DNA of 64,000 bases, taken from positions 1 to 64,000 of the forward strand of contig MEDZ01000023.1 in NCBI GenBank assembly GCA_001724275.1. The letters run 5' to 3'. This DNA comes from Gemmatimonadetes bacterium SCN 70-22. Its GTDB lineage: Bacteria; Gemmatimonadota; Gemmatimonadetes; Gemmatimonadales; Gemmatimonadaceae. The notes beneath the pieces were generated by a model. It was not told the origin of the DNA, searched no databases, and was given only the letters and a program-made list of their open reading frames with translations. The translations under genes were made by a program, and so were the position numbers. This document shows positions 34,969 through 43,628 of the stretch, piece after piece; within the stretch, counting starts at the first letter, position 1; the number at the start of each line of letters is the position of its first letter.

Positions 34969-36458
34969 GCGACAGTCGACTCCTCGGGCTGGTGAAACGG
35001 CATCAGGCGAGTGGCGGCCGACGTGATGGGGAGGTGCAGGGTGAAGGTCGTCCCCACGCCGACGGTGCTCTCGACCCCGATATTACCCCCGTGAGCGGTC
35101 ACGATCCCCTTGGCGATCGCCAGTCCCAGCCCCGTCCCCTTGATCCCCGTGGTCTGGTTGCTGGCCTGGTAGAACTTCTCGAAGACGTATGCCAGCTCGG
35201 TGGCCGGGATCCCGGCCCCGGTGTCGCGCACGCGCATCCGGACCAGCTCGCCGTCGCGTTCCACCTCGAGGTCCACGCGACCGCCGCTGGGGGTGAACTT
35301 GAAGGCGTTGGAGAGGAGGTTGCCGAGGACCTCGTTGATGCGCTCGGGGTCCCACCGCACGTCGGCGGGGAGGTCGATGGAGCGGGTGACGGTGAAGCCG
35401 ACGTTCCGCTGGATGGCGAGGACGCGGAAGGTGCGTTCGAGGTCGCCGAGGAAGGCGGGGAGGGGGAAGGTGCGGGGTTCGACCTTGCCGCCGCCGGCCT
35501 CGAAGCGGGAGACGTCGAGGAGCTGGCGGACGAGGCGCGCGAGCGACTTGCTCTGGGCGGTGAGGGTGCTGACGATCTCGAGCTGCCGGGGATTGAGCTC
35601 GCCGTAGACGTTGTCCTGCAGCAGCTGCAAGTAGCCCATGACGACGTTGATGGGCGTCTTGAGCTCGTGGGAGGCGACCGAGATGAATTCGGCCTTGAGG
35701 CGGTCGAGCTCGCGTAGCTGGGTGGCCATGGAGTTGTACGAGGCGGCGAGGCGGCCGAACTCGTCGCGGCGCTGCGGCGCCAGCTGCAACGGGTGGCCGA
35801 AGTCGCCCTCGGCCACGGCGCGCATCCCGGCGTCGAGCTCGTCGATGGGGCGGCTCACCGACTGCGTGAGCCAGAGGCCCATGAGGACGGCGAGGAGGGC
35901 GGCGGCCGCGAGGAGGCGCAGGGAGGTGTTGCGTGACCGCACCGACTCGAGCGCGATCTCGTTGACGCGCTCGCGCGTGCGGTCCTGCAAGGACTGCTCG
36001 GAGAAGGCGAGGATGCGCTCGATGTCGTCGATGGCCGGGGAGATGGTCTTGTCGAGCACCGAGTCGGCCAGCGCGCCCCGCCCGGCCGCGGCGAGCTGGT
36101 AGGTGCGCGCCGACTCGTCGGCGATCAGCTGCAACGAGGCGTGCACCCGGCTGATCCCCGCCAGGCCGTTGAGCGCCCCGAGCGAGTCCACCAGCGACCG
36201 CACGGCCGCCAGCTTCTCCGTCACCTGCTGGCGCGTCGCCTCCTCGGGGAGGATCGACAGGTACTCCTTGGCCTGGTCGAGCTCCTGCACCGCCGTGCGC
36301 ACCTTGCCCAGCACCACCGCCGCCTGGAACTCGACGTCGCGAATGCGCTCCGTGTCGGTGCGCAGCTGCCGCATGGACGCGAGGGAGAGCATCACCGGGA
36401 CCAGCATCAGCGTGACGATGCTGCCGATGCCCAGCGCGAGACGCGTGCGCAGCATCAT
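34965..36458 (-). CDS. Membrane sensor histidine kinase
   Basis: 497 residues from an ATG at 36458 with GAGGG upstream. TM1 (about 8-29), a helical periplasmic sensor, TM2 (about 181-198), HAMP (about 199-252), HisKA with H264 in VASHELKTPI, and HATPase with NLLSNAFKFTP, DTGAGIP and GTGLGLAIAKG. All kinase boxes are intact. No response regulator is adjacent. The frame is open further upstream through a 15-bp repeat (MRGCR/MRGRG repeats), giving an alternative 38-residue extension that I reject as a start. Confidence 0.88.
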   Translation of the reverse strand: MMLRTRLALGIGSIVTLMLVPVMLSLASMRQLRTDTERIRDVEFQAAVVLGKVRTAVQELDQAKEYLSILPEEATRQQVTEKLAAVRSLVDSLGALNGLAGISRVHASLQLIADESARTYQLAAAGRGALADSVLDKTISPAIDDIERILAFSEQSLQDRTRERVNEIALESVRSRNTSLRLLAAAALLAVLMGLWLTQSVSRPIDELDAGMRAVAEGDFGHPLQLAPQRRDEFGRLAASYNSMATQLRELDRLKAEFISVASHELKTPINVVMGYLQLLQDNVYGELNPRQLEIVSTLTAQSKSLARLVRQLLDVSRFEAGGGKVEPRTFPLPAFLGDLERTFRVLAIQRNVGFTVTRSIDLPADVRWDPERINEVLGNLLSNAFKFTPSGGRVDLEVERDGELVRMRVRDTGAGIPATELAYVFEKFYQASNQTTGIKGTGLGLAIAKGIVTAHGGNIGVESTVGVGTTFTLHLPITSAATRLMPFHQPEESTVA

Positions 36459-36490
36459 GGGCACACCCTCAGCCGGCGCGCCGTCCGCGG

Positions 36491-36580
36491 CGCGCATGCC
36501 GCGCCCGCGCATGCCGCGCCCGCGCATGCGGCACCCGCGCATGCGGCACCCGCGCATGCGGCACCCGCGCATGCCGCGCG
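36491..36580. repeat. Six 15-bp tandem repeats upstream of the kinase gene
   Basis: Six consecutive units begin cgcgcatg at 36491, 36506, 36521, 36536, 36551 and 36566, each carrying a GCATGC-like palindrome. They lie between the minus-strand kinase start and the asnS promoter. On the minus strand they would encode Met-Arg-Gly-Cys-Arg repeats, so every unit offers an in-frame ATG. Confidence 0.9.
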
Positions 36581-36588
36581 CGCGTCCG

Positions 36589-36617
36589 TTGCACGCCCCC
36601 CGGTGCGTTCATAGCTT
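36589..36617 (+). promoter_or_regulatory. Promoter of asnS
   Basis: TTGCAC at 36589-36594 and TAGCTT at 36612-36617 are separated by 17 bp, with GTG start 36649 about 25 nt after the likely transcription start. It begins right at the end of the 15-bp repeat array. Confidence 0.55.
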
Positions 36618-36648
36618 ACGCCGATCATCGACCCCTTGAATCCGGCTC

Positions 36649-37950
36649 GTGTCCACTCCGTACGCTACCATATCCGCGCTTCCCGGGCACGTGGGGAGCA
36701 CCGTCACCGTCCGCGGCTGGGCGACCCACCTGCGCTCGTCCGGCAAGATCGCCTTCATCGTGATGCGCGATGGGACGGGCGTCCTGCAGTGCGTCCTCGT
36801 CAAGAACCAGCTCCCCGCGGAGGCCTGGGCACGCTTTGCCGACCTGACGCAGGAAAGCTGCATCGCCGTGACCGGGGAGGTTCGTGCCGAGCCTCGTGCC
36901 CCTGGCGGGCACGAGATGGGGGTGACGGAACTCACGATCCTCGGCCGCTCGCCCGTCGACTACCCGATCCAGCCCAAGGAGCACGGGATCGACTTCCTGC
37001 TGGATCACCGCCACCTCTGGCTCCGCTCGCCGCGGCAGGTGGCGATCATGCGCATCCGGCACGAGGTGGAGCAGGCCATCCATGACTTCTTCTACGAGCG
37101 GGAGTTCATCCACGTCGACACGCCGATCCTGACCGCGGCCATCGGGGAGCGGTCCGGGCTCTTCTCGACCGAGTACTTCGATGAGGGGCACGCGTACCTG
37201 GCGCAAACGGGTCAGCTGTATGGGGAAGCGGCGGCGGCGGCCCTGGGGCGAATCTACACCTTCGGCCCCACGTTCCGCGCCGAGAAGTCCAAGACCCGGC
37301 GACACCTCACCGAGTTCTGGATGATCGAGCCGGAGATGGCCTTCTACGATACGCACGATAACATGCGGTTGCAGGAGGAGCTTGTGACTCACATCGTGCG
37401 ACGCGTCCTGGAGCGTCGTCGCCCGGAGTTGCAGGAAGTGGAGCGCGACACGGCTCGCCTGGAGAAGGCCCTGGCCCCGTTCCCGCGCATCGACTACTCC
37501 GACGCCGTCACGACGCTGCAGGCCAAGGGAAGTGCGATCAAGTGGGGGGACGACCTGGGGGCGGAGGACGAAACGCTCCTGGTGGCCGACCATGAGACCC
37601 CCATCTTCGTCTGCAACTACCCCCGGGAGGCCAAGGCGTTCTACATGAAGGAGAACCCGGCCGACCCCCGCACGGTCCTCTGCGACGACTGCCTGGCGCC
37701 GGAGGGGTACGGCGAGATCATCGGCGGGTCGCAGCGCGAGGACGACTACGACAAGCTCCTGCAGCGCATCCGCGAGGAGGGGCTCCCCGAGGACGCGTAC
37801 GGGTGGTACCTCGACCTGCGGCGCTACGGGACGTTCGTCCACTCCGGCTTCGGGATCGGGCTGGAGCGCACGATCGCGTGGATCTGCGGCACCCCCCACA
37901 TCCGCGAGTGCATCCCCTTCCCGCGGATGATGCACCGCCTGCGCCCATGA
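36649..37950 (+). CDS. asnS: Asparaginyl-tRNA synthetase
   Basis: 433 residues from GTG 36649. N-terminal OB-fold anticodon domain (VTVRGWATHLRSSGKIAFIVMRDG), class II motif 2 YTFGPTFRAE followed by HLTEFWMIEPEMAF, and motif 3 GFGIGLERTIAWICG. The features match AsnRS rather than bacterial AspRS, which is longer and has an insertion domain. Its presence implies direct charging of tRNA-Asn. It overlaps the DinB-like gene by 4 nt. Confidence 0.92.
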   Translation: MSTPYATISALPGHVGSTVTVRGWATHLRSSGKIAFIVMRDGTGVLQCVLVKNQLPAEAWARFADLTQESCIAVTGEVRAEPRAPGGHEMGVTELTILGRSPVDYPIQPKEHGIDFLLDHRHLWLRSPRQVAIMRIRHEVEQAIHDFFYEREFIHVDTPILTAAIGERSGLFSTEYFDEGHAYLAQTGQLYGEAAAAALGRIYTFGPTFRAEKSKTRRHLTEFWMIEPEMAFYDTHDNMRLQEELVTHIVRRVLERRRPELQEVERDTARLEKALAPFPRIDYSDAVTTLQAKGSAIKWGDDLGAEDETLLVADHETPIFVCNYPREAKAFYMKENPADPRTVLCDDCLAPEGYGEIIGGSQREDDYDKLLQRIREEGLPEDAYGWYLDLRRYGTFVHSGFGIGLERTIAWICGTPHIRECIPFPRMMHRLRP

Positions 37951-38504
37951 GCGCGCCCGTGCCGCCGTTCGATGTGGGGGCGCGGTTCCTCGAGCGCTCC
38001 CGCTACTACCTGGGGGTGGAATACCCGGCGAAGCTCCGCGCGGCGCTCCTGGCGCTCCCGGCGGGGCGGCTCTGGTGGCGCCCGGATGCGGCGTCGAACA
38101 GCGCCGGCAACCTGGTCTTGCATCTGGCGGGAAACGTGCGCCAGTGGGTGGTGAGCGGGATCGGGGGGGCGCCCGACGTCCGCGCGCGGGACGCGGAATT
38201 CGCCGCCGAGGGCGGGATGGACGCCGCCGGGCTCCTGCAGCACCTGGAGGCGACGCTGGCCGAGGTCGACGCCGTCCTCGCCGCCCTGGGGCCCGAATCG
38301 TTAGGCGAGTCGCGCCGCATCCAGGGGCGCGATACCACGGTCCTCTCCGCGCTCTACCACGTCGTGGAGCACTTCTCGGGGCACGTCGGGCAGGTGATCC
38401 TCATCGCCAAGATGCACGCCCCCGGGGCGATCCGCTTCTACGAGAGTGCGAATGGGCTGGCGCACCCGACCTTCCTCGGCGAGGGGCGCAGCGACGTCGA
38501 CTAG
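37947..38504 (+). CDS. DinB-like four-helix protein
   Basis: 185 residues. Four-helix pattern with a histidine near LVLHLAGNVRQWV and another pair in YHVVEHFSGHVGQVILIAKM, the metal-binding arrangement of DinB/YfiT-like proteins (DUF1572 type). Such proteins are thought to be thiol S-transferases or have unknown enzymatic roles. It is coupled to asnS by ATGA. Octamer at 38299-38306. Confidence 0.72.
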   Translation: MSAPVPPFDVGARFLERSRYYLGVEYPAKLRAALLALPAGRLWWRPDAASNSAGNLVLHLAGNVRQWVVSGIGGAPDVRARDAEFAAEGGMDAAGLLQHLEATLAEVDAVLAALGPESLGESRRIQGRDTTVLSALYHVVEHFSGHVGQVILIAKMHAPGAIRFYESANGLAHPTFLGEGRSDVD

Positions 38505-38570
38505 GAGGGGCGTGCCGTCGCCCCGGGGGGGCATGCCCGCGTCCGGGGACGGTGCCCGTGGCGGGCGCGC

Positions 38571-39371
38571 CTAACGCTCGCCGGCGGTGCGCTCCTGCGC
38601 CTTCACCTCGTCCCACAGCCCGTCGAGCACGGCCAGTCCGGCCGTCCTGACGTCGAGGCCGCGCTCGGCGGCCAGGCGCTCGATGGCCCCGAATCGGCGC
38701 GCGAACTTCGCGTTCGCCGTGTCGAGCGCCAGCGAGGCGTGGACCCCCGCCTTCCGGCAGAGGTTCACGACGGCGAAGAGGAGGTCGCCCAGCTCCGCCT
38801 CGAGGGCGGCGTGCGCGTCGTCGTGCTGGGGGGCGCCGTGGGGCGAGCGCCGCACCGGAGCGGCCGCGAGCTGGTCGCGCACTTCGCGCAGCTCCTCCTC
38901 CACCTTCTCCGCCGGCCCGTTCACGTCGTCCCAATCGAAGCCGACGCCGGCGGCGCGATCCTGCAGGCGGTGGGCACGGTGGAGCGATGGGAGCCCGGCG
39001 GGGAGCCCTTCCTCGATGGAGGTGCGCTTGCGTGCCTTGAATGTCTCCCAGGCGATTCGCTCGCCGTCGCCGTACAGGTGGGGATGCCGGGCATGCATCT
39101 TGGCGACGAGGCCGCCGGCCACGTCGCCGATGTCGAAGGCGCCGCGCTCCTCGGCCACCACCGAGTGGAACAGGACCTGGAGGAGGACGTCGCCCAGTTC
39201 CTCGCGCATCTGCGTCGCGTTCCCCTCGCGGAGGGCGTCGTCGAGCTCGTGCGCCTCCTCGATGAGATACGGGCGCAGCGAGTCGTGCGTCTGGGCGGCG
39301 TCCCACTCGCAACGGGCGCGGAGATCGCGCATCAGCGAGAGCGTATCTTCAAGCGTGGCTTTAGCTTGCAT
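38571..39371 (-). CDS. mazG: Nucleoside triphosphate pyrophosphohydrolase MazG
   Basis: 266 residues, tandem MazG domains. Metal-binding EEAHEL and EELGDVLLQ in the first, EAELGDLLFAVVN in the second; HPHLYGD and ETFKARKR are family blocks. It hydrolyses non-canonical or damaged NTPs to NMP and pyrophosphate. The ATG at 39371 has GGAGG 5 nt upstream. Its stop codon TAG is part of a reverse-oriented CGTTAGGC (38569-38576). It is transcribed divergently from alr. Confidence 0.93.
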   Translation of the reverse strand: MQAKATLEDTLSLMRDLRARCEWDAAQTHDSLRPYLIEEAHELDDALREGNATQMREELGDVLLQVLFHSVVAEERGAFDIGDVAGGLVAKMHARHPHLYGDGERIAWETFKARKRTSIEEGLPAGLPSLHRAHRLQDRAAGVGFDWDDVNGPAEKVEEELREVRDQLAAAPVRRSPHGAPQHDDAHAALEAELGDLLFAVVNLCRKAGVHASLALDTANAKFARRFGAIERLAAERGLDVRTAGLAVLDGLWDEVKAQERTAGER

Positions 39372-39394
39372 AGTATCCTCCGAGGGCCTATACT
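39366..39394 (+). promoter_or_regulatory. alr promoter, TTGCAT / TATACT
   Basis: TTGCAT at 39366-39371 and TATACT at 39389-39394 are 17 bp apart, a near-consensus sigma-70 arrangement. Its -35 overlaps the mazG start codon and its -10 overlaps the -10 of the opposite promoter. Confidence 0.7.
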
Positions 39395-39419
39395 ACCCGC
39401 CCCTCACGCCCTTGGTCAA
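39390..39419 (-). promoter_or_regulatory. mazG promoter, TTGACC / TAGTAT
   Basis: On the minus strand TTGACC (39419-39414) and TAGTAT (39395-39390) are 18 bp apart. The -35 touches the alr start codon. The two -10 boxes share five base pairs, so the divergent promoters should compete. Confidence 0.6.
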
Positions 39420-40501
39420 TGGACGCTGACACGCGACGCGCCTGGGTCGACATCGACCTTGGCGCGTTACAGCAGAATGCCCGTACGATGGCGCGCCGTG
39501 CCGGGAAGCCGATCCTCCCCATGGTGAAGGCCGACGCGTACGGGCTCGGCGCCGTCGCCGTCGCCCGCGCCCTCGAGCCGCTCGACGTGTGGGGCTTCGG
39601 GATCGCGGCGGTTCGCGAGGGCGAGGAGCTGCGGGCCGCGGGGATCCGCCGTCCGATCCTCGTCTTCACCCCGCTTCTGGCGAGCGAGTTCGGCGAAGTG
39701 CGGCGCCTGGGGCTCACGCCGACCTTCGGCGACGCGGCGGCGATCCGCGCCTGGGTCGAGAGCGGAGGCGGGGCGTGGCACCTGGCGATCGATACCGGGA
39801 TGAACCGGGCCGGCGTCGCCTGGCGGGAGGTCGCCACGGTCGCCCCGCTCGTGGCGGCGCACCCGCCGGCCGGTGCCTTCACGCACTTCCATTCGGCCGA
39901 GCGCAACGACGGGTCGGTGGCCGTGCAGCAGCAACGCTTCCGCGACGCGTTGCAGCTGCTGGGGACGCCGATCCCGCTCCTGCATGCGGAGAACAGCCCG
40001 GGCGTCGAGCGTCAGTCGCCGTCGCCGTGGAGCCTCGCCCGCCCGGGGGTCTTCCTCTACGGCGTGGGAGGGGGCGAGGGGGCGGGGGTGTCGCCGCAAC
40101 CGGTCGCCTCCCTCCGCGCTCGCATCGTGGAGCTGCGCACCATCGAGGCGGGGGACACGGTGAGCTACGCCGCGACGTACCGTGCGCCCGGGCGGCGGCG
40201 CATCGCCACGCTGTCGTGCGGGTACGCCGACGGCTACCGGCGGGCCTTCGGCAACCGCGGCATCGCGCTGGTGAACGGGCGGCGCGCCCTGGTGGCGGGC
40301 GTGATCACGATGGACATGACGATGGTCGACGTGACCGATGTTCCCTGCGCGGTGGGCGACGTGGCCACGCTCTTCGGCCGGGACGGGGACGAACAGCTCG
40401 ACGTGAACGAGGCGGCCCGCGTGGCGGAGCTCTCGCCGTACGAACTCCTGGTCGGCCTCAAGCTGCGCGTCCCGCGCCGGTACACGGGGGGGACGGCGTG
40501 A
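39419..40501 (+). CDS. alr: Alanine racemase
   Basis: 360 residues. PLP lysine K37 in VKADAYGLG and the opposite catalytic tyrosine Y250 in TVSYAATYRAPG are present, as is the GDVATLFG block near the C-terminus. It makes D-alanine for peptidoglycan. It is first in an operon with deoB, cdd and eutN, overlapping deoB by 4 nt, so a cell-wall enzyme is co-expressed with nucleoside catabolism genes. Confidence 0.94.
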   Translation: MDADTRRAWVDIDLGALQQNARTMARRAGKPILPMVKADAYGLGAVAVARALEPLDVWGFGIAAVREGEELRAAGIRRPILVFTPLLASEFGEVRRLGLTPTFGDAAAIRAWVESGGGAWHLAIDTGMNRAGVAWREVATVAPLVAAHPPAGAFTHFHSAERNDGSVAVQQQRFRDALQLLGTPIPLLHAENSPGVERQSPSPWSLARPGVFLYGVGGGEGAGVSPQPVASLRARIVELRTIEAGDTVSYAATYRAPGRRRIATLSCGYADGYRRAFGNRGIALVNGRRALVAGVITMDMTMVDVTDVPCAVGDVATLFGRDGDEQLDVNEAARVAELSPYELLVGLKLRVPRRYTGGTA

Positions 40502-41679
40502 GCGCATCCGTCGGCGGCCGGCGGGCGATCGTCATCGTGCTCGACGGGGTGGGGATCGGGGCGGCGCACGATGCCGTCGCCTATGGCGACGCCGGGAGCC
40601 ATACCCTGGGGAACACCGCGCGGGCGGTGGGGGGCTTTGCGCTCCCGCATCTCGAGTCGTTAGGGCTGGGGACGCTCGACGTGCTCGCGGGGATGCGCGG
40701 CGACGTGGTGGCGCGTGCCGCCCGCACGACGCTGCAGCCCGCGTCGGCCGGGAAGGACAGCACCACCGGGCACTGGGAGCTGTGCGGGCTGCGGCTCGCG
40801 GTCCCGTTCCCGACGTACCCCCAGGGGTTCCCGGACGACGTGGTGACCGCCTTCGAGCGCCTAACGGGACGCCCGGTCATCGGCAACGTCGTCGGGAGCG
40901 GGACGGCGGTCATTGCCCGGTATGGCGCCGAGCAGGAGCGGACGGGGGGGGTGATCCTCTACACCTCCGCCGACTCGGTCTTCCAGGTGGCGGCGCACGA
41001 GGGCGTGGTCCCCCCGGAGGAGCTGTACCGGATCTGCCAGCGGGCGCGGGAGATGCTGGTGGCCCCGCACAACGTCTCGCGGGTCATCGCCCGCCCGTTC
41101 GTGGGGGAGGATGGCGACTACCGGCGGACCCCCAACCGGCGGGACTTCTCCCTGGCGCCGGTGGGGGAGACGCTCCTCGACGCCCTCGCCGAGGGGGGCG
41201 TGGCGCGGCAGGGGATCGGGAAGGTCGACGATCTCTTCGCGGGGCGCGCGATCACGTCGCACCACACGGCCGACAACGCCGAGGGGCTGGCCAGGATCCA
41301 GGCGTGGCTTCACGGCGCGGAGAGTGGGTTCCTCTTCGCCAACCTAGTAGATTTTGACCAGCTATTCGGGCACAGAAACGATGTCGCGGGGTTCTACGGG
41401 GCGCTGCGCCAGTTTGACCGTGCCTTACCGTCGCTGCTTTCCGCCTTGCGCGAGGACGACCTGCTTTTCATCACGGCCGATCACGGCAACGATCCCACCA
41501 CGCCCTCCACCGACCATGCGCGCGAGCGCGTGCCGGTGCTCGTGGCCGGTCGTCGCGTGCGCCCGGTCCAGCTGGCGGAGCGCGCGACGTTCGCCGACCT
41601 GGGCGCGACGGTGGCGGAATGGTTCGCCCTCGCGTTCCGTGGGAGCGGGACGTCGTTCCTGGGCGAGGTCGTCGCGTGA
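40498..41679 (+). CDS. deoB: Phosphopentomutase DeoB
   Basis: 393 residues from GTG 40498. Alkaline-phosphatase-fold metal motif VLDGVGIG at the start, GKDSTTGHWE with the phosphorylated threonine, and ITADHGNDP near the end. It interconverts deoxyribose-1-phosphate and deoxyribose-5-phosphate in nucleoside salvage. It overlaps cdd. A reversed octamer is at 40859-40866 and a one-mismatch copy at 40658. Confidence 0.94.
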   Translation: MSASVGGRRAIVIVLDGVGIGAAHDAVAYGDAGSHTLGNTARAVGGFALPHLESLGLGTLDVLAGMRGDVVARAARTTLQPASAGKDSTTGHWELCGLRLAVPFPTYPQGFPDDVVTAFERLTGRPVIGNVVGSGTAVIARYGAEQERTGGVILYTSADSVFQVAAHEGVVPPEELYRICQRAREMLVAPHNVSRVIARPFVGEDGDYRRTPNRRDFSLAPVGETLLDALAEGGVARQGIGKVDDLFAGRAITSHHTADNAEGLARIQAWLHGAESGFLFANLVDFDQLFGHRNDVAGFYGALRQFDRALPSLLSALREDDLLFITADHGNDPTTPSTDHARERVPVLVAGRRVRPVQLAERATFADLGATVAEWFALAFRGSGTSFLGEVVA

Positions 41680-42092
41680 GCCACCCCGCCGGCCCTGACC
41701 GCGCCTCGCTCGTGGCGTCTGCCCGCGACGCCATGGCGCGTGCATATGCCCCGTACTCCGGCTTTCGGGTGGGGGCGGCGCTGGCGGCGGACGACGGGCG
41801 GGTCTTCGTCGGCTGCAACGTGGAGAATGCCGCGTACCCGGCGGGGATGTGCGCCGAGCGGGGGGCGGTGGCGGCCGCGGTGGCGCAGGGAGCCAGGCGC
41901 TTCTCGGCCATCGTGATTGCCACCGAGGCGGAGCAGCCGACACCGCCGTGCGGGGTCTGCCGGCAGGTGCTGGTCGAGTTCGGGCCGGCGCTGGAGGTCG
42001 TGAGCGTCGCCTCGGGGGGAGCGACGGCGCGGTGGGACCTGCGCGCGCTCCTCCCCGCGCCCTTCACGCCGGACGCCCTGGCCCGCGCATGA
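41676..42092 (+). CDS. cdd: Cytidine deaminase
   Basis: 138 residues from GTG 41676 overlapping the deoB stop. Zinc site C-A-E in GMCAERGAV and PPCGVCRQVL, and substrate NVENAAYP. It deaminates cytidine and deoxycytidine to uridine forms, feeding the same pentose-phosphate route as DeoB. It overlaps the vertex-protein gene by 4 nt. Confidence 0.94.
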   Translation: MSHPAGPDRASLVASARDAMARAYAPYSGFRVGAALAADDGRVFVGCNVENAAYPAGMCAERGAVAAAVAQGARRFSAIVIATEAEQPTPPCGVCRQVLVEFGPALEVVSVASGGATARWDLRALLPAPFTPDALARA

Positions 42093-42376
42093 AGCTCGGC
42101 CGCGTGATCGGGAGCGTGGTGGCGACCCGCAAGGATCCCTCGCTCGAGTCGCTCAAGCTCCTCATCGTGGAGAACGTGACGAGCGCCCTCGAACGGGAAG
42201 GCGGGTACGTGGTGGCAGTGGACAGCGTGGGAGCGGGGGTGGGCGAGGTGGTGTTGTACGCGACCGGAAGCTCGGCGCGCCTGACGGCGGTCACCAAGGA
42301 CCGCCCGGTGGACGCCGTGATCATGGCCATAGTGGACAGCTTCGACATAGATGGACGTGTCACTCGACTGGCGTAA
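42089..42376 (+). CDS. EutN/CcmL-family microcompartment vertex protein
   Basis: 95 residues. MKLGRVIGSVVATRKDPSLE, then LKLLIVENV, VVAVDSVGAGVGEVVLYATGSSAR match the EutN/CcmL/PduN pentamer family, which caps the vertices of bacterial microcompartment shells. It is coupled to cdd by ATGA and is the only shell-type gene in the window; no hexameric or trimeric shell gene is visible. Coupling with deoB and cdd suggests a microcompartment for deoxyribose or nucleoside breakdown encoded partly elsewhere, or a repurposed pentamer (inference). Confidence 0.87.
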   Translation: MKLGRVIGSVVATRKDPSLESLKLLIVENVTSALEREGGYVVAVDSVGAGVGEVVLYATGSSARLTAVTKDRPVDAVIMAIVDSFDIDGRVTRLA

Positions 42377-43628
42377 GCGCGCGCGCGTCGTGCTCCTCGG
42401 CCTCGCGTTAGGCGCGGGCGTCGTGGCCTGCGGCGAAGACCTGGAGAGCGGGGCGGCGTGCCCGGTGCTCTGCCCCGGGCAGAACCTCACCGTCTTCGAC
42501 ACGACGTTCGACGCGGTGAGCTTCGACACCACGGTGTCCGGAATCCCGGGCTTCGGCACGGAGGCCTCGATGTACCTCGCCACCCGCGGCGACACGCTCG
42601 ACGTGCGCGGGGTGGTGCGGTTCGATTCCCTCCCGTCGACGTTCCAGAAGGCGTCGGCCGACTCGGCGATCACGCGGCTCGACAGCGCCTACGTCCTGTT
42701 CGCGGTCAACGCCACGGCGACGCGGGTGCGCGGGAGCGTGCGCATCGACCTGTTCGACGTGGACACCGCCGACGCCGACACGGTCAATGCGGTGGTGGCC
42801 TCGCTCTTCCGCCCCGACCGCCTGATCGGCGGGACGACCTTCGACTCGGCGCAGGTCAAGGACTCCATCAAGGTGTACCTCGACAAGGCCAAGCTCCTGG
42901 CCAAGGTCACCGGGAAGCAGCGGTTGCGCCTTGGCGTGAAGGCGACATCGGCGACGGGAGCGGAGGTGGAGCTCGGGACCATCGAGGGGGGGCGGTCGTC
43001 GCTCCTGCGCTTCGACCCGGCCCCCGAGGACACCGCGATCAAGGCGCTCACCGTGGCACCGACGTCCAGCACGCCTCCCGGCGACGGCATCATTGCCGGC
43101 GACTACCTGGACTACACGCTGGTGGTGGCGGCGCCTCCCGCACCGAGCGGGGCGCTGCTGAGCGTCGGCGGGCTCCCGAACCGTCGCGGCTTCCTTCGCT
43201 TCGACGTTCCCTCGCGCATCCTCGATTCATCGACGGTGCTGCGGGCCTCGCTGATCTTCACGCAGCAGCCGAACCGGGGAATCGGCGCCCGCGACACGCT
43301 CGCCCTCGTCCCCGAAGTCTCGCTGGCGGGCGAGGACGTGACCGACCTGACGCGCGCCGCGCTGCTGCTGGGCGGGTTCGCCTTCGACACGCTTCGTGTT
43401 GCGCCTGGCGATAGCGGGACGCGGGTGCTGGAGGTGGCCACGGCCCTCCGGCAATGGGCGGCCATGTCGTCGTCCACCATCAAGCAGCAGCGGGCCATCG
43501 TCCTGCGCAGCACGCGTGAGGCCACGAGCACGTTCGACATCCATATCTCCTCGCGGGAGGCGCCGCCGGCGCTGCGCCCGCGGCTGCGCGTGAACTACGC
43601 GCTGCGCTCCAGCTTCGGGATCCCGTGA
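42351..43628 (+). CDS. Lipoprotein of unknown function
   Basis: 425 residues. Basic start, hydrophobic segment and lipobox with C27 (GVVAC). The mature part is beta-rich with many Asp/Thr/Ser and two repeated-looking halves, resembling DNRLRE-type surface domains, but I cannot name the family. It overlaps eutN by 26 nt and shares the stop/start base with the outer-membrane protein gene downstream, which suggests a joint surface complex. Octamer at 42406-42413. Confidence 0.65.
   Translation: MDVSLDWRKRARVVLLGLALGAGVVACGEDLESGAACPVLCPGQNLTVFDTTFDAVSFDTTVSGIPGFGTEASMYLATRGDTLDVRGVVRFDSLPSTFQKASADSAITRLDSAYVLFAVNATATRVRGSVRIDLFDVDTADADTVNAVVASLFRPDRLIGGTTFDSAQVKDSIKVYLDKAKLLAKVTGKQRLRLGVKATSATGAEVELGTIEGGRSSLLRFDPAPEDTAIKALTVAPTSSTPPGDGIIAGDYLDYTLVVAAPPAPSGALLSVGGLPNRRGFLRFDVPSRILDSSTVLRASLIFTQQPNRGIGARDTLALVPEVSLAGEDVTDLTRAALLLGGFAFDTLRVAPGDSGTRVLEVATALRQWAAMSSSTIKQQRAIVLRSTREATSTFDIHISSREAPPALRPRLRVNYALRSSFGIP

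Noticed and set aside
36459-36572. N-terminal extension of the kinase through the 15-bp repeats
   Set aside because: Repeat-derived Arg-rich sequence before a proper start with a ribosome site; considered only as an alternative.
38571-39371. mazG as part of a toxin-antitoxin system
   Set aside because: It is a full-length tandem-domain housekeeping pyrophosphohydrolase, and no mazEF is nearby.
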